Source: Raineyella sp044508675 | GTDB taxonomy: Bacteria > Actinomycetota > Actinomycetes > Propionibacteriales > Propionibacteriaceae | NCBI GenBank assembly: GCA_044508675.1 | Contig: JBIQHF010000005.1 | Coordinates: 62,001 to 126,000 of the forward strand | Reading direction: 5' to 3' | DNA: 64,000 nt | In this document: positions 55,686 through 64,000 of the stretch, piece after piece | How positions within the stretch are numbered: the first letter of the stretch is position 1 | Layout of the letters: the number at the start of each line of letters is the position of its first letter | Notes under the pieces: generated by a model | Told to the model about the DNA's origin: nothing | The model's database searches: none | What the model saw: only the letters and a program-made list of their open reading frames with translations | Made by a program: the position numbers and the translations under genes

Positions 55686-55893
55686 GCTGGCCATTATGCC
55701 GAGGACCCGGGTGCCGGTTCCTGCCACCCACGCGTCCGGCCGGGCGGGAACGCTTCCGTAGTTTCCCCGGATGCCCGGCAGGTGAGACCTGAATCACTAT
55801 TGGTGTCACCGAAGCACGCGGCACGGGGCCGGACCACGGCCCCCGATCAGCACCGACCGAGCCGCGTGATGAGACCAGGAATGGAGTACACGC

Positions 55894-57279
55894 ATGTGTG
55901 ATGTCCCCTGTGACAACGTCGTCACTGCGGAGAACAGGACGAGGTGGGCCGACAGCGATATCGCCGCGCTCGTCGACACGGGCAACGGCCGCCTCGACCC
56001 GCGGATCTACACCGACCAGGCCCTCTACGAGCAGGAGCTGGAGCGGATCTTCGCCCGCTCGTGGCTGCTCCTGGGCCACGAGTCGCAGATCGCGAAGCCG
56101 GGCGACTACCTGACGAACTACATGGGTGAGGACCCGGTGGTCGTCGCCCGCCAGAAGGACGGCAGCATCCGCGTCTTCCTGAACCAGTGCCGCCACCGTG
56201 GCATGCGCATCTGCCGCGCCGACAGCGGGAACGCCAAGTCGTTCACCTGCAGCTACCACGGGTGGGCGTACAACACGGGCGGCGACCTGGTCAGCGTCCC
56301 CTTCAAGGACCGAGCCTTCCCCGATCTCGACATGGAGCAGTGGGGTCCCCTGCAGGCGCGGGTGGAGACCTACAAGGGCCTGATCTTCGCCAACTGGGAT
56401 GCCGACGCCCCGGACCTCGACACCTACCTGGGCGACGCGAAGTTCTACATGGACCACATGCTCGACCGGACCGAGGCGGGCACCGTCGCGATCCCCGGCA
56501 TCCAGAAGTGGGTCATCCCCTGCAACTGGAAGTTCGCCGCCGAGCAGTTCTGCAGCGACATGTACCACGCGGGAACCGTCTCGCACCTGTCCGGCATCAT
56601 TGCCGGCCTGCCCGAGGGCATGAACCTGGAGGACCTCGCGCCGCCCACCGAGGGCAAGCAGTTCAGCGCCCCCTGGGGCGGCCACGGCTCCGGCTTCTTC
56701 ATCGGTGACCCCAACCTGCTGATCGCCATCATGGGCCCGAAGGTCGCCGAGTACTGGACCAAGGGCCCGGCCGCAGAGAAGGCCGCCGAGCGGCTGGGCA
56801 GCATCGAGCGTGGTACCGAGCTGATGGTCGAGCACATGACGGTCTTCCCGACCTGCTCGTTCCTGCCCGGCATCAACACCGTTCGGGCCTGGCATCCCCG
56901 CGGCCCGCACGAGATCGAGGTCTGGTCGTTCACCGTGGTGGATGCGGATGCGCCGGAGGAGATCAAGGAGGAGTACCGCCTGCAGACGCTGCGCACCTTC
57001 TCGGCCGGTGGCGTCTTCGAGCAGGACGACGGGGAGAACTGGGTCGAGATCCAGCACGTGCTGCGTGGGCACAAGGCTCGTAGTCAGTCCTTCAACGCGG
57101 AGATGGGGCTGGGCCAGACCACCACCGACGACCCGCTCTACCCCGGCAAGATCAGCTACGTCTACAGCGAAGAAGCGGCCCGCGGGCTGTACACCCAGTG
57201 GGGCCGGATGATGTCCTCCCCGACCTGGGCCGACCTGAACCAGACCCGTCCGGCACTCGCCGACCATGCGGCCGTCTGA
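55894..57279 (+). CDS. bphA1: Ring-hydroxylating dioxygenase large subunit (biphenyl/alkylbenzene type)
   Basis: Catalytic oxygenase subunit, 461 residues, inserting both atoms of O2 into an aromatic ring to give a cis-dihydrodiol. The Rieske site is CRHRGMRIC with CSYHGW seventeen residues after the first His; the mononuclear iron site is EQFCSDMYHAGTVSH near residue 228. HMTVFPTCSFLPGINT and WHPRGPHEIEVW, FSAGGVFEQDDGENW match the biphenyl/toluene/isopropylbenzene group closely. The preferred ring cannot be fixed from sequence. It is the first gene of an operon, with about 150 bp of promoter region upstream. Confidence 0.92.
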   Translation: MCDVPCDNVVTAENRTRWADSDIAALVDTGNGRLDPRIYTDQALYEQELERIFARSWLLLGHESQIAKPGDYLTNYMGEDPVVVARQKDGSIRVFLNQCRHRGMRICRADSGNAKSFTCSYHGWAYNTGGDLVSVPFKDRAFPDLDMEQWGPLQARVETYKGLIFANWDADAPDLDTYLGDAKFYMDHMLDRTEAGTVAIPGIQKWVIPCNWKFAAEQFCSDMYHAGTVSHLSGIIAGLPEGMNLEDLAPPTEGKQFSAPWGGHGSGFFIGDPNLLIAIMGPKVAEYWTKGPAAEKAAERLGSIERGTELMVEHMTVFPTCSFLPGINTVRAWHPRGPHEIEVWSFTVVDADAPEEIKEEYRLQTLRTFSAGGVFEQDDGENWVEIQHVLRGHKARSQSFNAEMGLGQTTTDDPLYPGKISYVYSEEAARGLYTQWGRMMSSPTWADLNQTRPALADHAAV

Positions 57280-57329
57280 GCCGTCGGTCACCGCACTGAG
57301 CCCGACCCGGACCACGGAGGAACAGACCA

Positions 57330-57893
57330 ATGATTGACCTCAGGACCCCGACCAACCTCTTCGAGACCAAGCCCGCCCCGGTGGAGCCCGTCCTCCAGCA
57401 GGAGATCGAGCAGTTCTACTACTGGGAAGCGAAGCTGTTGAACGACCGCCGCTTCGAGGAGTGGTTCGCGCTGTTGGCGCCCGAGATCCACTACTTCATG
57501 CCGCTGCGCCGTACGCACATCACCAAGGACGCCGACCTGGAGTACTCCCGGATCGGGGAGTACGCCCACTTCGACGACAACGCGGAGATGATGAAGGGCC
57601 GCCTGCGCAAGCTGATGTCGGACGTGAGCTGGTCGGAGAACCCGGCCTCGCGCACCCGGCATCTGATCTCGAACGTGATAGTCGTGCCCGGCCTCGATCC
57701 GGACGAGTACCACGTCTCGAACGCCTTCATCGTCTACCGCAACCGCCTGGAGCGCCAGCTCGACATCTTCGGCGGGGAGCGCAAGGACACGCTGCGTCGC
57801 ACCGACAGCGAGGCCGGCTTCGAGATCGTGGAGCGCACGATCCTGCTCGACCAGAGCACCATCCTGTCCAACAACCTCAGCTTCTTCTTCTAG
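57330..57893 (+). CDS. bphA2: Ring-hydroxylating dioxygenase small subunit
   Basis: The 187-residue beta subunit forms the alpha3-beta3 hexamer with the large subunit. Family features are QQEIEQFYYWEAKLLNDRRFEEWFALL at the start of the cone fold, EIHYFMPLRRTH, SRTRHLISNVIVVPG near residue 108 and the C-terminus IVERTILLDQSTILSNNLSFFF, exactly the biphenyl-dioxygenase-type end. It follows bphA1 by 50 bp, with GGAGG before the ATG. Confidence 0.93.
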   Translation: MIDLRTPTNLFETKPAPVEPVLQQEIEQFYYWEAKLLNDRRFEEWFALLAPEIHYFMPLRRTHITKDADLEYSRIGEYAHFDDNAEMMKGRLRKLMSDVSWSENPASRTRHLISNVIVVPGLDPDEYHVSNAFIVYRNRLERQLDIFGGERKDTLRRTDSEAGFEIVERTILLDQSTILSNNLSFFF

Positions 57894-57902
57894 GAGACAG
57901 AG

Positions 57903-58226
57903 ATGTCACTCACCAGAGTCTGCAGTGTCAGCGATGTCCCCTCCGGGGAGATGGCCAGCTTCGAGGGGCCGGACGAGCCGATCCTGGTCGCCAACGTCGA
58001 CGGGGAGTTCTATGCGGTGCAGGACACCTGCTCGCATGACAAGTGGCTGCTGTCCGACGGTGACCTGGAGGGCGATGTCGTCGAGTGCACCCTCCACTGG
58101 GCCAAGTTCTCGGTCCGCACCGGCGAGGTGAAGGCCCTGCCGGCCTGCCTGCCGCTGCGCACGTTCGACGTCACCATCGACGGCGATGACGTGCTGGTGG
58201 ACCTCAGGGCCAAGGCGGCGGTCTGA
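57903..58226 (+). CDS. bphA3: Rieske ferredoxin of the dioxygenase system
   Basis: A 107-residue electron carrier between reductase and oxygenase. The cluster ligands are CSH near residue 42 and CTLH eighteen to twenty residues later, with a normal Rieske fold around them (AKFSVRTGEVKALPACLPLRTF). It starts nine bases after bphA2 with AGGAGA upstream, and its stop overlaps the start of the reductase gene. Confidence 0.93.
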   Translation: MSLTRVCSVSDVPSGEMASFEGPDEPILVANVDGEFYAVQDTCSHDKWLLSDGDLEGDVVECTLHWAKFSVRTGEVKALPACLPLRTFDVTIDGDDVLVDLRAKAAV

Positions 58227-59467
58227 TGCCTTCCTCGATCGTCCTGGTCGGCGGCGGCGTCGCTGCGGTCACCGCCGCCCAGGAACTGCGTGGGCGCGGG
58301 TACGACGGCCGGCTCACCCTCGTCAGTAAGGAGCGCGAGTACCCGTACGACCGCACCGCGCTGTCGAAGGCGATGCTGGTGGGTGACATCTCTGATCCAC
58401 CGCTGCTGATGCCCGGCCCCCGGTACGACGAGCTCCGGATGATGACGGTGCTCGACCGGGCCGCCGTCGACCTGGATGCCCGGGACAAGGTCGTGGTGCT
58501 CGAGGGCGGGGTCCGGTTGTCGGCCGACCGGATCCTGCTGGCCACCGGGGCCCGTCCGCGGGTCCCGCAGGTCCCCGGCGCCGGGCTGGCCGGCGTCACC
58601 ACCCTGCGGACATCGGACGAGGCCCGGTGGATCCGTCGGACCTGGCAGGCAGGCCAGCACCTCGTCGTCGTCGGCGGTGGGCTGATCGGCTGCGAAGTGG
58701 CGACCACCGCCCGCAAGCTCGGGCTCGAGGTCACCATCATCGAGGCCTCCGACGAGCTGCTCCAGCGGGTCGTCGGCCGCCATATCGGAGCCTGGGCCCG
58801 GGAACGCCTCCAGGGTCTGGGGGTCGAGGTCCGGCTGCGCACCGGCGTGACCGGGTTCTCCGGGGGGGACCGGATCAGCGCGGTGCGCAGCACCGACGGG
58901 CAGCGCATCCGGGCCGACCACGCCATCATCTGCATCGGCGCGGACCCGGACACGGCACTGGCCGAGCAGGCGGGGCTGGCCTGCGACCGCGGCATCATCG
59001 TGGACGCCACCGGCCGCGCCTCGGCAGAGGGGATCTTCGCCGCCGGCGACGTGGCCTCCTGGCCGCTGCGTACGGGCGGTCGACGCTGCCTGGAGACCTA
59101 CCTCAACAGCCAGAAGCAGGCGGTCGCCGCAGCGGCCGCGATGCTGGGGCAAGCCGCCCCGGCCCCACAGGTCCCGCTGTCCTGGACCGAGGTCGCCGGC
59201 CACTACCTGCAGATGATCGGCGACATCGATGCCAGCGACGAACTCGTCGTGCGTGGCTCGCTCGACGACGGTTCGGCCCTGCTCCTCGGGCTGGCCGGCG
59301 GCCGGGTGGCGGCAGCAGTGTCGGTCGAGTCCCGCCGCGAGTTCGCCCAGGCCGTACGCCTGGTCGAGCGGGGCGTCGAGGTCGGTCGGGACGAACTCGG
59401 CGATCCCGAGGTGGCATTGAAGGACCTGGTCAAGCGGGCGGCCCGCGAAACCATCCCCGCCCGGTGA
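58226..59467 (+). CDS. bphA4: Ferredoxin reductase of the dioxygenase system
   Basis: FAD- and NADH-dependent flavoprotein of 413 residues that reduces the Rieske ferredoxin. FAD-binding VGGGVAAVTAAQELR is at residues 7-21, the NADH loop is VVGGGLIGCEVA near residue 150, and IFAAGDVASWPL near 271 binds FAD. The C-terminal reductase domain is complete. Its ATG overlaps the ferredoxin stop (TGATG). Order A1-A2-A3-A4 then B is that of rhodococcal and pseudomonad bph/cum/ipb operons. Confidence 0.92.
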   Translation: MPSSIVLVGGGVAAVTAAQELRGRGYDGRLTLVSKEREYPYDRTALSKAMLVGDISDPPLLMPGPRYDELRMMTVLDRAAVDLDARDKVVVLEGGVRLSADRILLATGARPRVPQVPGAGLAGVTTLRTSDEARWIRRTWQAGQHLVVVGGGLIGCEVATTARKLGLEVTIIEASDELLQRVVGRHIGAWARERLQGLGVEVRLRTGVTGFSGGDRISAVRSTDGQRIRADHAIICIGADPDTALAEQAGLACDRGIIVDATGRASAEGIFAAGDVASWPLRTGGRRCLETYLNSQKQAVAAAAAMLGQAAPAPQVPLSWTEVAGHYLQMIGDIDASDELVVRGSLDDGSALLLGLAGGRVAAAVSVESRREFAQAVRLVERGVEVGRDELGDPEVALKDLVKRAARETIPAR

Positions 59468-59535
59468 TCCGGCCACTGCACCACCACACCAACACTCCAC
59501 ACAACCAGACTTCACCCAACCAGAAGGAACACACC

Positions 59536-60381
59536 ATGGGAATCCAAGGCGAAGTAGCCCTCATCACCGGCGGTGCCGCCGGGCTGGGACGCGCGATCGT
59601 GGATCGCTTCATCAACGAGGGCGCCAAGGTCGCGGTCCTGGATCGTTCGGCCGCCGGGCTGGCGTCGCTGCGCGAGCAGTACGGCGACGCGATCGTCGGG
59701 ATCGAGGGCGACGTCCGCTTCCTCGACAGCCACAAGGAAGCCGTCGCCAGGACCGTCGAGGCGTTCGGCAAGCTGGACGCGCTGATCGGCAACGCCGGCG
59801 TCTGGGACTACTCCACCCCGCTGGTCGACATCCCCGACGACCGACTCGAGGACGCCTTCGACGAGATGTTCGCCATCAACGCCAAGGGCTACCTGCTCGG
59901 CGCGAAGGCGGCGCTGGAGGCGCTCTACCGGAGCAAGGGCAGCATGACCTTCACGGTCTCCAACGCCGGCTTCTACACCTCCGGCGGTGGCCCCCTCTAC
60001 ACCAGCGCCAAGCACGCCGTGGTGGGCATGATCAAGCAGCTCGGCTACGAGCTCGGCCCGCACATTCGCGTCAACGGCATCGCCCCGGGCGGTATCGGCG
60101 GCAGCGATCTGCGCGGCCTCGCGTCCCTGGACCTGCAGGACAAGAGCATCTCGACGATCCCGCTGGGCGACATGCTGGCCGGCATCCTCCCGACCGGCCG
60201 GATGGCCACCGCCGAGGAGTACGCCGGGGCGTACGTGTTCTTCGCCACCCGGGCCGACAACGTGCCACTGACCGGCAGCGTGCTCAACTACGACGGCGGC
60301 ATCGGCGTGCGCGGGTTCACCGACCCGAACCTCGGTGGACGCCTGGACGCACACTTCGCGAAGGAGTCCGTCACCGCCTGA
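59536..60381 (+). CDS. bphB: cis-2,3-dihydrodiol dehydrogenase
   Basis: SDR enzyme of 281 residues that rearomatises the cis-dihydrodiol to a catechol with NAD+. TGGAAGLGRA binds NAD near residue 12, GNAGVWDYSTPL lies near 90, and the catalytic SNAGFY/YTSAKHA pair gives Ser, Tyr and Lys near residues 142-159. WDYSTPLVDIPDD and GIAPGGIGGSDLRG are specific to BphB/TodD-type enzymes. It follows bphA4 by 68 bp. The extradiol dioxygenase expected next (BphC) is not here; a regulator follows instead. Confidence 0.92.
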   Translation: MGIQGEVALITGGAAGLGRAIVDRFINEGAKVAVLDRSAAGLASLREQYGDAIVGIEGDVRFLDSHKEAVARTVEAFGKLDALIGNAGVWDYSTPLVDIPDDRLEDAFDEMFAINAKGYLLGAKAALEALYRSKGSMTFTVSNAGFYTSGGGPLYTSAKHAVVGMIKQLGYELGPHIRVNGIAPGGIGGSDLRGLASLDLQDKSISTIPLGDMLAGILPTGRMATAEEYAGAYVFFATRADNVPLTGSVLNYDGGIGVRGFTDPNLGGRLDAHFAKESVTA

Positions 60382-60434
60382 GGCGCAGCACGGATGGACT
60401 CACCCGCTGGTGCAGCCCCGTAGGGTTGTCAGCA

Positions 60435-60477
60435 GGATGGGCTGTTGCTCAGGGACACGTCGAGCAACAGCCCATCC
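60435..60477. terminator. Hairpin after the dihydrodiol dehydrogenase gene
   Basis: A perfect 16-bp stem, GGATGGGCTGTTGCTC with its complement, between bphB and the regulator gene. It probably terminates the catabolic operon; TTCGACTTC follows. Confidence 0.75.
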
Positions 60478-60533
60478 TTCGACTTCGGGTGAGCCGCAGC
60501 AGCAGAATCAACGGCGAGGGTGCAGGGGACGAG

Positions 60534-63500
60534 ATGGTGGTCGACACGATGGGCGTACTCCGCGAGAGCGCGGGGATCACGACCACCCTGGCGCTGTCCG
60601 ATACCGGGGAGCGGGTGGTCGTACGACGCCTGGATCCCTCCCGGACCTGGAACTGGAGCCGGCAGTGGCTCGAGGACGAGCTCGAGGCCATCCGCCGGGC
60701 CCGGCTGTCCCACGTAGAGACCACCGAGATCGTCGAGTGGGGCGCGGACCGGGCCAGCCTCACCCGCCGGTACATCGTCGGTCAGGACATCCGCGAATGG
60801 TTCGCGCGGGTGCCACGGCCCGCGCCGGCCGGGCAGTTGCAGGTGATGTGCACGCTGTTCGACGTCCTGGCCCAGCTGCACCGCTTGGGCATCGCCCACG
60901 GGGGGATCCACCCGTCGAACATCATTATCGAGGACGGGACCGACCACCTGGTCCTCCTCGACGCCGGAGTGACACGGACCCAGCTGGCCGGAGCCCATCC
61001 GTTCGAGGGGCCGGAGGCCCGCTACCTGCTCCCGGAGCCTGCGGGACCGGCCCACTCCAGGGCAGGTTTCACCACCGACCTGCATGCCGCGGGCTGGGTG
61101 CTCCTGGAGGGCATCGCGGAGGCGAACCACACCTCCAGCGCGCTGCGCCGGAGTAGTCGTCCGGTCCGTACGGTCACCGAGCTCGCCACGCTGCTCGATA
61201 TCGTCGGCGTGCCCTGCCCCCTGCGCCCGATCTTCCTCGCCCTGCTGAACCCCGGATCGGGGCCCCGCCACGACAGCGCCGAAGAGGTGCTGGCCGCGCT
61301 CGAAGCAGTCCTGGCGACCGGTGAGGGTGGGACCGAGACCACCGATGACACCACTGCACCCACGGTCTCGTACGCGGAACCTCCCCTGGTCGGCAGGCAG
61401 GACGAGCTGGCCACGCTGATCGCCTGCACGGACGGGGCCCGCCGCTCGTCCGGGACCGTCGCCTGCCTCAGCGGGGCCTCCGGCCTGGGCAAGAGCCGCC
61501 TGCTCGACGCCGTCGCCGCCCATGCGGTCGAGAACGGGATGGCCGTGGTGCGGGCCGGGGCCTTCGACCACGCGCCGGCCCGCCCGCTGGGCCTGTTCGC
61601 CGGGCCGATCCAGACCCTTCTCGCCCACCTCGCCGACCACCCGTCCGAGGCGGCGCGGGTGCGGGAACAGTTGGGGGACCAGCTGCCCGCCGTCCTGCAG
61701 CAGCTGCCGGAGCTGGCCGAGGTGCTCGGGGAGATGTCGGTCGCCCAGCAGCCGGCGACGAACCGTGGCCCCAGTCCGATCTCCGCCGCCCCCACCGCGG
61801 TGGCACGCCTCCTGCTCGCCGCCTTCGGCGGGGACCGGCCCGGGCTGGTCATCGTCGATGACTGCCAATGGGCCGACGACCTCAGCTGGCGGGTGATCGC
61901 CAAGCTGGCCGCGGCCATCTCGAGCTCCGCCGCCCACGTGTCGCTGATCTGCTCCTACCACCCGCAGGCAGCGACCAACGTGGAGGCGTGGGGGATCGAG
62001 GACCTGGCGTGCGTCGACCTCCAGCCGCTGTCGGCCGCCGACACCGAGACGCTGATCCGGTCCTTCGGCGAAGCGATCCCCGACCAGGTGCTCCCGTACG
62101 TGCTGCACTCCTCGCGGGGCAATCCACTCGAGACCCTGCTGGCCTTCCAGGCGCTGCTCGACTCCTCGGCGCTGACCCACCGCCCGGACGGCTGGGTCGT
62201 CGATGATGCCGCCCTGGCCGAAATGGCCGCACCAGCGGGCCAGCAGCGCACCGCCGCCGTCGAACCGGAACACGTCCCCGGCGGCGCCTTCGTCGCCTTC
62301 CGGCTCCAGATGCTGTCGCCGGCGGCCCAGCAGGCACTGCGCCAGGGGGCGGTGCTGGGGCGCCGGTTCGCGCCCGGCCTGCTGTGCCGGGCACTCGGCG
62401 CCTCCCCCGCAAAGGTCGCCCCACTCCTCGCCGAGGGGTACGGGCGAGGTTTCGTCCGCAAGGTGGTGGATGCCGACGAGTACGAGTTCACCCACGACCG
62501 GTTCCGCGACGGTGTCCTCAGCACGCTCTCCTGTGACGCGCGCCGCGAGCTCCACCTCCGCGCGGCCCGGGCCCTGCAGTCCGACCCCGGCGCGGCCGAC
62601 TACGACATCGCCTACCACTACGACCGTGCCGGCCATGTCGTCCCCGCCATGCCGTACGCCCTGCGCGCGGGTGAGGCCGGCCTGCGACGCAACGCCCTCG
62701 ACGTCGCGGAGGACAACTTCCGGATCGCCGCCGCCGGGCTCGCGGCGGGCGAGCCCGACGACACTGCGAGGTTCCGGGTCCACGAGGGCCTGGGCACTGT
62801 GCACATGCTGCTTGGCAATTACGATCCCGCGGCGCGTGAACTGAGCCTGGCGTACGAACTGACCGGTACGCGCGTCGCCCCCGAGTCGGCCCGGCTCGCC
62901 ACACTCCTGGGTGAGCTGGCCTTCAAGACCGGGCGCTTCAACGAGGCCACCCCGTGGATGCATCGCGCCATGGCGGACCTGGGTATCCGCGTCCCCCGAA
63001 GCTCGGCGCTGGCAGCGGCCGGCGTGCTCGTGGAGACGGTCCGCCTGGGTCTGGGCTGGTTGCAGCGCCGCGTCCGTCGGCCCCGTACGGAGACCGCCCG
63101 GGCCGAGCGGAACCGGCTTGCCGCCAGGATCCACAACCGTCTGGTCTACGAGTGGTGGTTCGTCCGGTCCCCGATCTGGGTGCTCCTGGCCATCGTCCGG
63201 GGCCTGCGCTTCGCCGAGGCCTCCGGTAGCATCCGGGAACGCGCCCAGGCGTACTCCAGCGCCGCGCTGATCTCCGGGGTGGCACCGGTGGTCGCCCCGC
63301 TCGCCCTGCGGCTGGCCGACCGCTCCCTGCGGCTGCGCCAGCGGGCCGACGAGGGCTGGGGGATCGCCCAGTCGCACCACTTCCGGGGCTTCGTGCTGCA
63401 CGCCGCACGTCGCTATGAGGAGGCGATTGCGGCGTTCGACACGGCGATCGCCTCCTTCGACATCGTCGGCGACCGCTGGGAACAGGTGGCGGCGATGTGG

Positions 63501-64000
63501 CAGAAGTCGCTGTGCCTGGCCGCCCTCGGGCGGCTGCACGAGGCGGGGGTGCTGGCCCGGGACACCTTCTGGGAGAGCAAGCGCCGCGGTGACCGGATCG
63601 GGACCGGGACCGCGCTCGGGATCTGGGTCCGATGTTCACCCAGGGACGTCGACATGGACACCATCACCAGGGAGTTGCGCCAGACCGATCCGGACGACCA
63701 CCACACCATGGCGATGCTGCAGGCGGCCCGCGGCTGGCGACTGGTCCACGCGGAGCAGTACGCGCCGGCCCTGGACGCCTTCGAGCAGGCCGAGGAACTG
63801 CTCCGCAGCTCCGGGGTCCAGAACCACTTCGTGGCGCCGATCCGGACCCGCCACCTGCAGGTGCTCCGGCTGGCCCGCGAGACCGGACTCCCGGTCTGGA
63901 CGGCCGAGGGCCGGCTCCAGGTCAGGAACGCCCGGCGGATGCTGGCGAGCAGCCGCTGGTCGATCCTGGTGTTCCGGACCGAACGGCCGGAGGTCCTGCG
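60534..64000 (+). CDS. Large sensor protein, BphS/BpdS-like (truncated by the window edge)
   Basis: At least 1155 residues are visible and the frame is open at base 64000. The first 280 residues form a Ser/Thr-kinase-like domain in which the catalytic HRD is replaced by HGGIHPSN, so phosphorylation by it is doubtful. An AAA/STAND ATPase follows: PLVGRQDELATL, Walker A SGASGLGKSR near residue 313, and Walker B LVIVDDCQWADD near residue 440. A long alpha-helical, TPR-like region then runs to the edge. This layout matches the giant histidine kinases that control rhodococcal biphenyl genes (BphS/BpdS), which carry GAF and histidine kinase domains further on. An upstream in-frame GTG at 60489 is possible. 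Confidence 0.8.
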   Translation, partial: MVVDTMGVLRESAGITTTLALSDTGERVVVRRLDPSRTWNWSRQWLEDELEAIRRARLSHVETTEIVEWGADRASLTRRYIVGQDIREWFARVPRPAPAGQLQVMCTLFDVLAQLHRLGIAHGGIHPSNIIIEDGTDHLVLLDAGVTRTQLAGAHPFEGPEARYLLPEPAGPAHSRAGFTTDLHAAGWVLLEGIAEANHTSSALRRSSRPVRTVTELATLLDIVGVPCPLRPIFLALLNPGSGPRHDSAEEVLAALEAVLATGEGGTETTDDTTAPTVSYAEPPLVGRQDELATLIACTDGARRSSGTVACLSGASGLGKSRLLDAVAAHAVENGMAVVRAGAFDHAPARPLGLFAGPIQTLLAHLADHPSEAARVREQLGDQLPAVLQQLPELAEVLGEMSVAQQPATNRGPSPISAAPTAVARLLLAAFGGDRPGLVIVDDCQWADDLSWRVIAKLAAAISSSAAHVSLICSYHPQAATNVEAWGIEDLACVDLQPLSAADTETLIRSFGEAIPDQVLPYVLHSSRGNPLETLLAFQALLDSSALTHRPDGWVVDDAALAEMAAPAGQQRTAAVEPEHVPGGAFVAFRLQMLSPAAQQALRQGAVLGRRFAPGLLCRALGASPAKVAPLLAEGYGRGFVRKVVDADEYEFTHDRFRDGVLSTLSCDARRELHLRAARALQSDPGAADYDIAYHYDRAGHVVPAMPYALRAGEAGLRRNALDVAEDNFRIAAAGLAAGEPDDTARFRVHEGLGTVHMLLGNYDPAARELSLAYELTGTRVAPESARLATLLGELAFKTGRFNEATPWMHRAMADLGIRVPRSSALAAAGVLVETVRLGLGWLQRRVRRPRTETARAERNRLAARIHNRLVYEWWFVRSPIWVLLAIVRGLRFAEASGSIRERAQAYSSAALISGVAPVVAPLALRLADRSLRLRQRADEGWGIAQSHHFRGFVLHAARRYEEAIAAFDTAIASFDIVGDRWEQVAAMWQKSLCLAALGRLHEAGVLARDTFWESKRRGDRIGTGTALGIWVRCSPRDVDMDTITRELRQTDPDDHHTMAMLQAARGWRLVHAEQYAPALDAFEQAEELLRSSGVQNHFVAPIRTRHLQVLRLARETGLPVWTAEGRLQVRNARRMLASSRWSILVFRTERPEVL

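Noticed and set aside
60429..63539. A 1036-codon minus-strand frame
   Set aside because: It is the antisense shadow of the BphS-like gene, which has recognisable kinase-like, ATPase and repeat domains.

Overview
The window is high-GC actinobacterial DNA. Pointers are the GTG starts, the MenB naphthoate synthase, the tRNA-adenosine-deaminase-associated protein next to tadA, the translational ileS T-box and the small cysteine-rich and LytR_C-type proteins. The single-chain acetyl-CoA-carboxylase-like enzyme, TrpB2 and the osmoprotectant ABC system would fit Propionibacteriaceae or a near relative; that placement is inference. Most of the window looks like ordinary chromosome. Accessory material is concentrated at about 20.4-22.8 kb (resistance methylase island), 40.2-40.6 kb (palindromic element) and 55.9-64 kb (aromatic dioxygenase cluster).

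0-18 kb: tRNA-Arg, a POT peptide transporter, a NUDIX hydrolase, a cold-shock protein, a broken glycine-betaine-type ABC ATPase, EcsC, TrpB2, a K+-channel/RCK protein with its small membrane partner, a VIT1-type transporter, an alpha/beta hydrolase, a complete four-gene OpuC/ProU osmoprotectant operon, pirin, an NAD-binding protein and menB flanked by copies of a 49-bp repeat, two convergent four-helix membrane proteins, and upp.

18-29 kb: tadA and its partner, tRNA-Ser(CGA), an unknown gene with a tetranucleotide repeat at its 5' end, then on the minus strand a formate-dehydrogenase-like molybdoenzyme, fdhD, a short leader peptide, an Erm-family 23S rRNA methyltransferase and a SUMF1-fold protein whose start overlaps the erm stop. 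Envelope-type genes (LytR_C protein, LmeA-like protein) and a 37-codon gene follow.

29-40 kb: a 1834-residue fused biotin carboxylase/BCCP/carboxyltransferase, an NTF2-like protein, an AEC transporter, a multicopper oxidase lipoprotein, a GIN-domain lipoprotein, an AAA ATPase and tRNA-Ser(GGA).

40-55 kb: a nested palindromic element, SRP RNA, dnaX, a small Cys-rich protein, nitronate monooxygenase and alcohol dehydrogenase, the ybaB-recR-HAD-histidine kinase-response regulator run, an MHS-type transporter with a TetR-like operator, and T-box-controlled ileS (type 2).

55-64 kb: a complete biphenyl/alkylbenzene-type ring-hydroxylating dioxygenase (large and small oxygenase subunits, Rieske ferredoxin, reductase) plus cis-dihydrodiol dehydrogenase, then a very large sensor protein resembling rhodococcal BphS/BpdS that runs off the right edge. 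The ring-cleavage enzymes are not in this window.

The strongest candidate for something undescribed is the erm unit: a predicted leaderless leader peptide with an Arg-Cys-Arg motif, three successive hairpins of which the last masks the erm ribosome-binding site, and a translationally coupled SUMF-fold partner.
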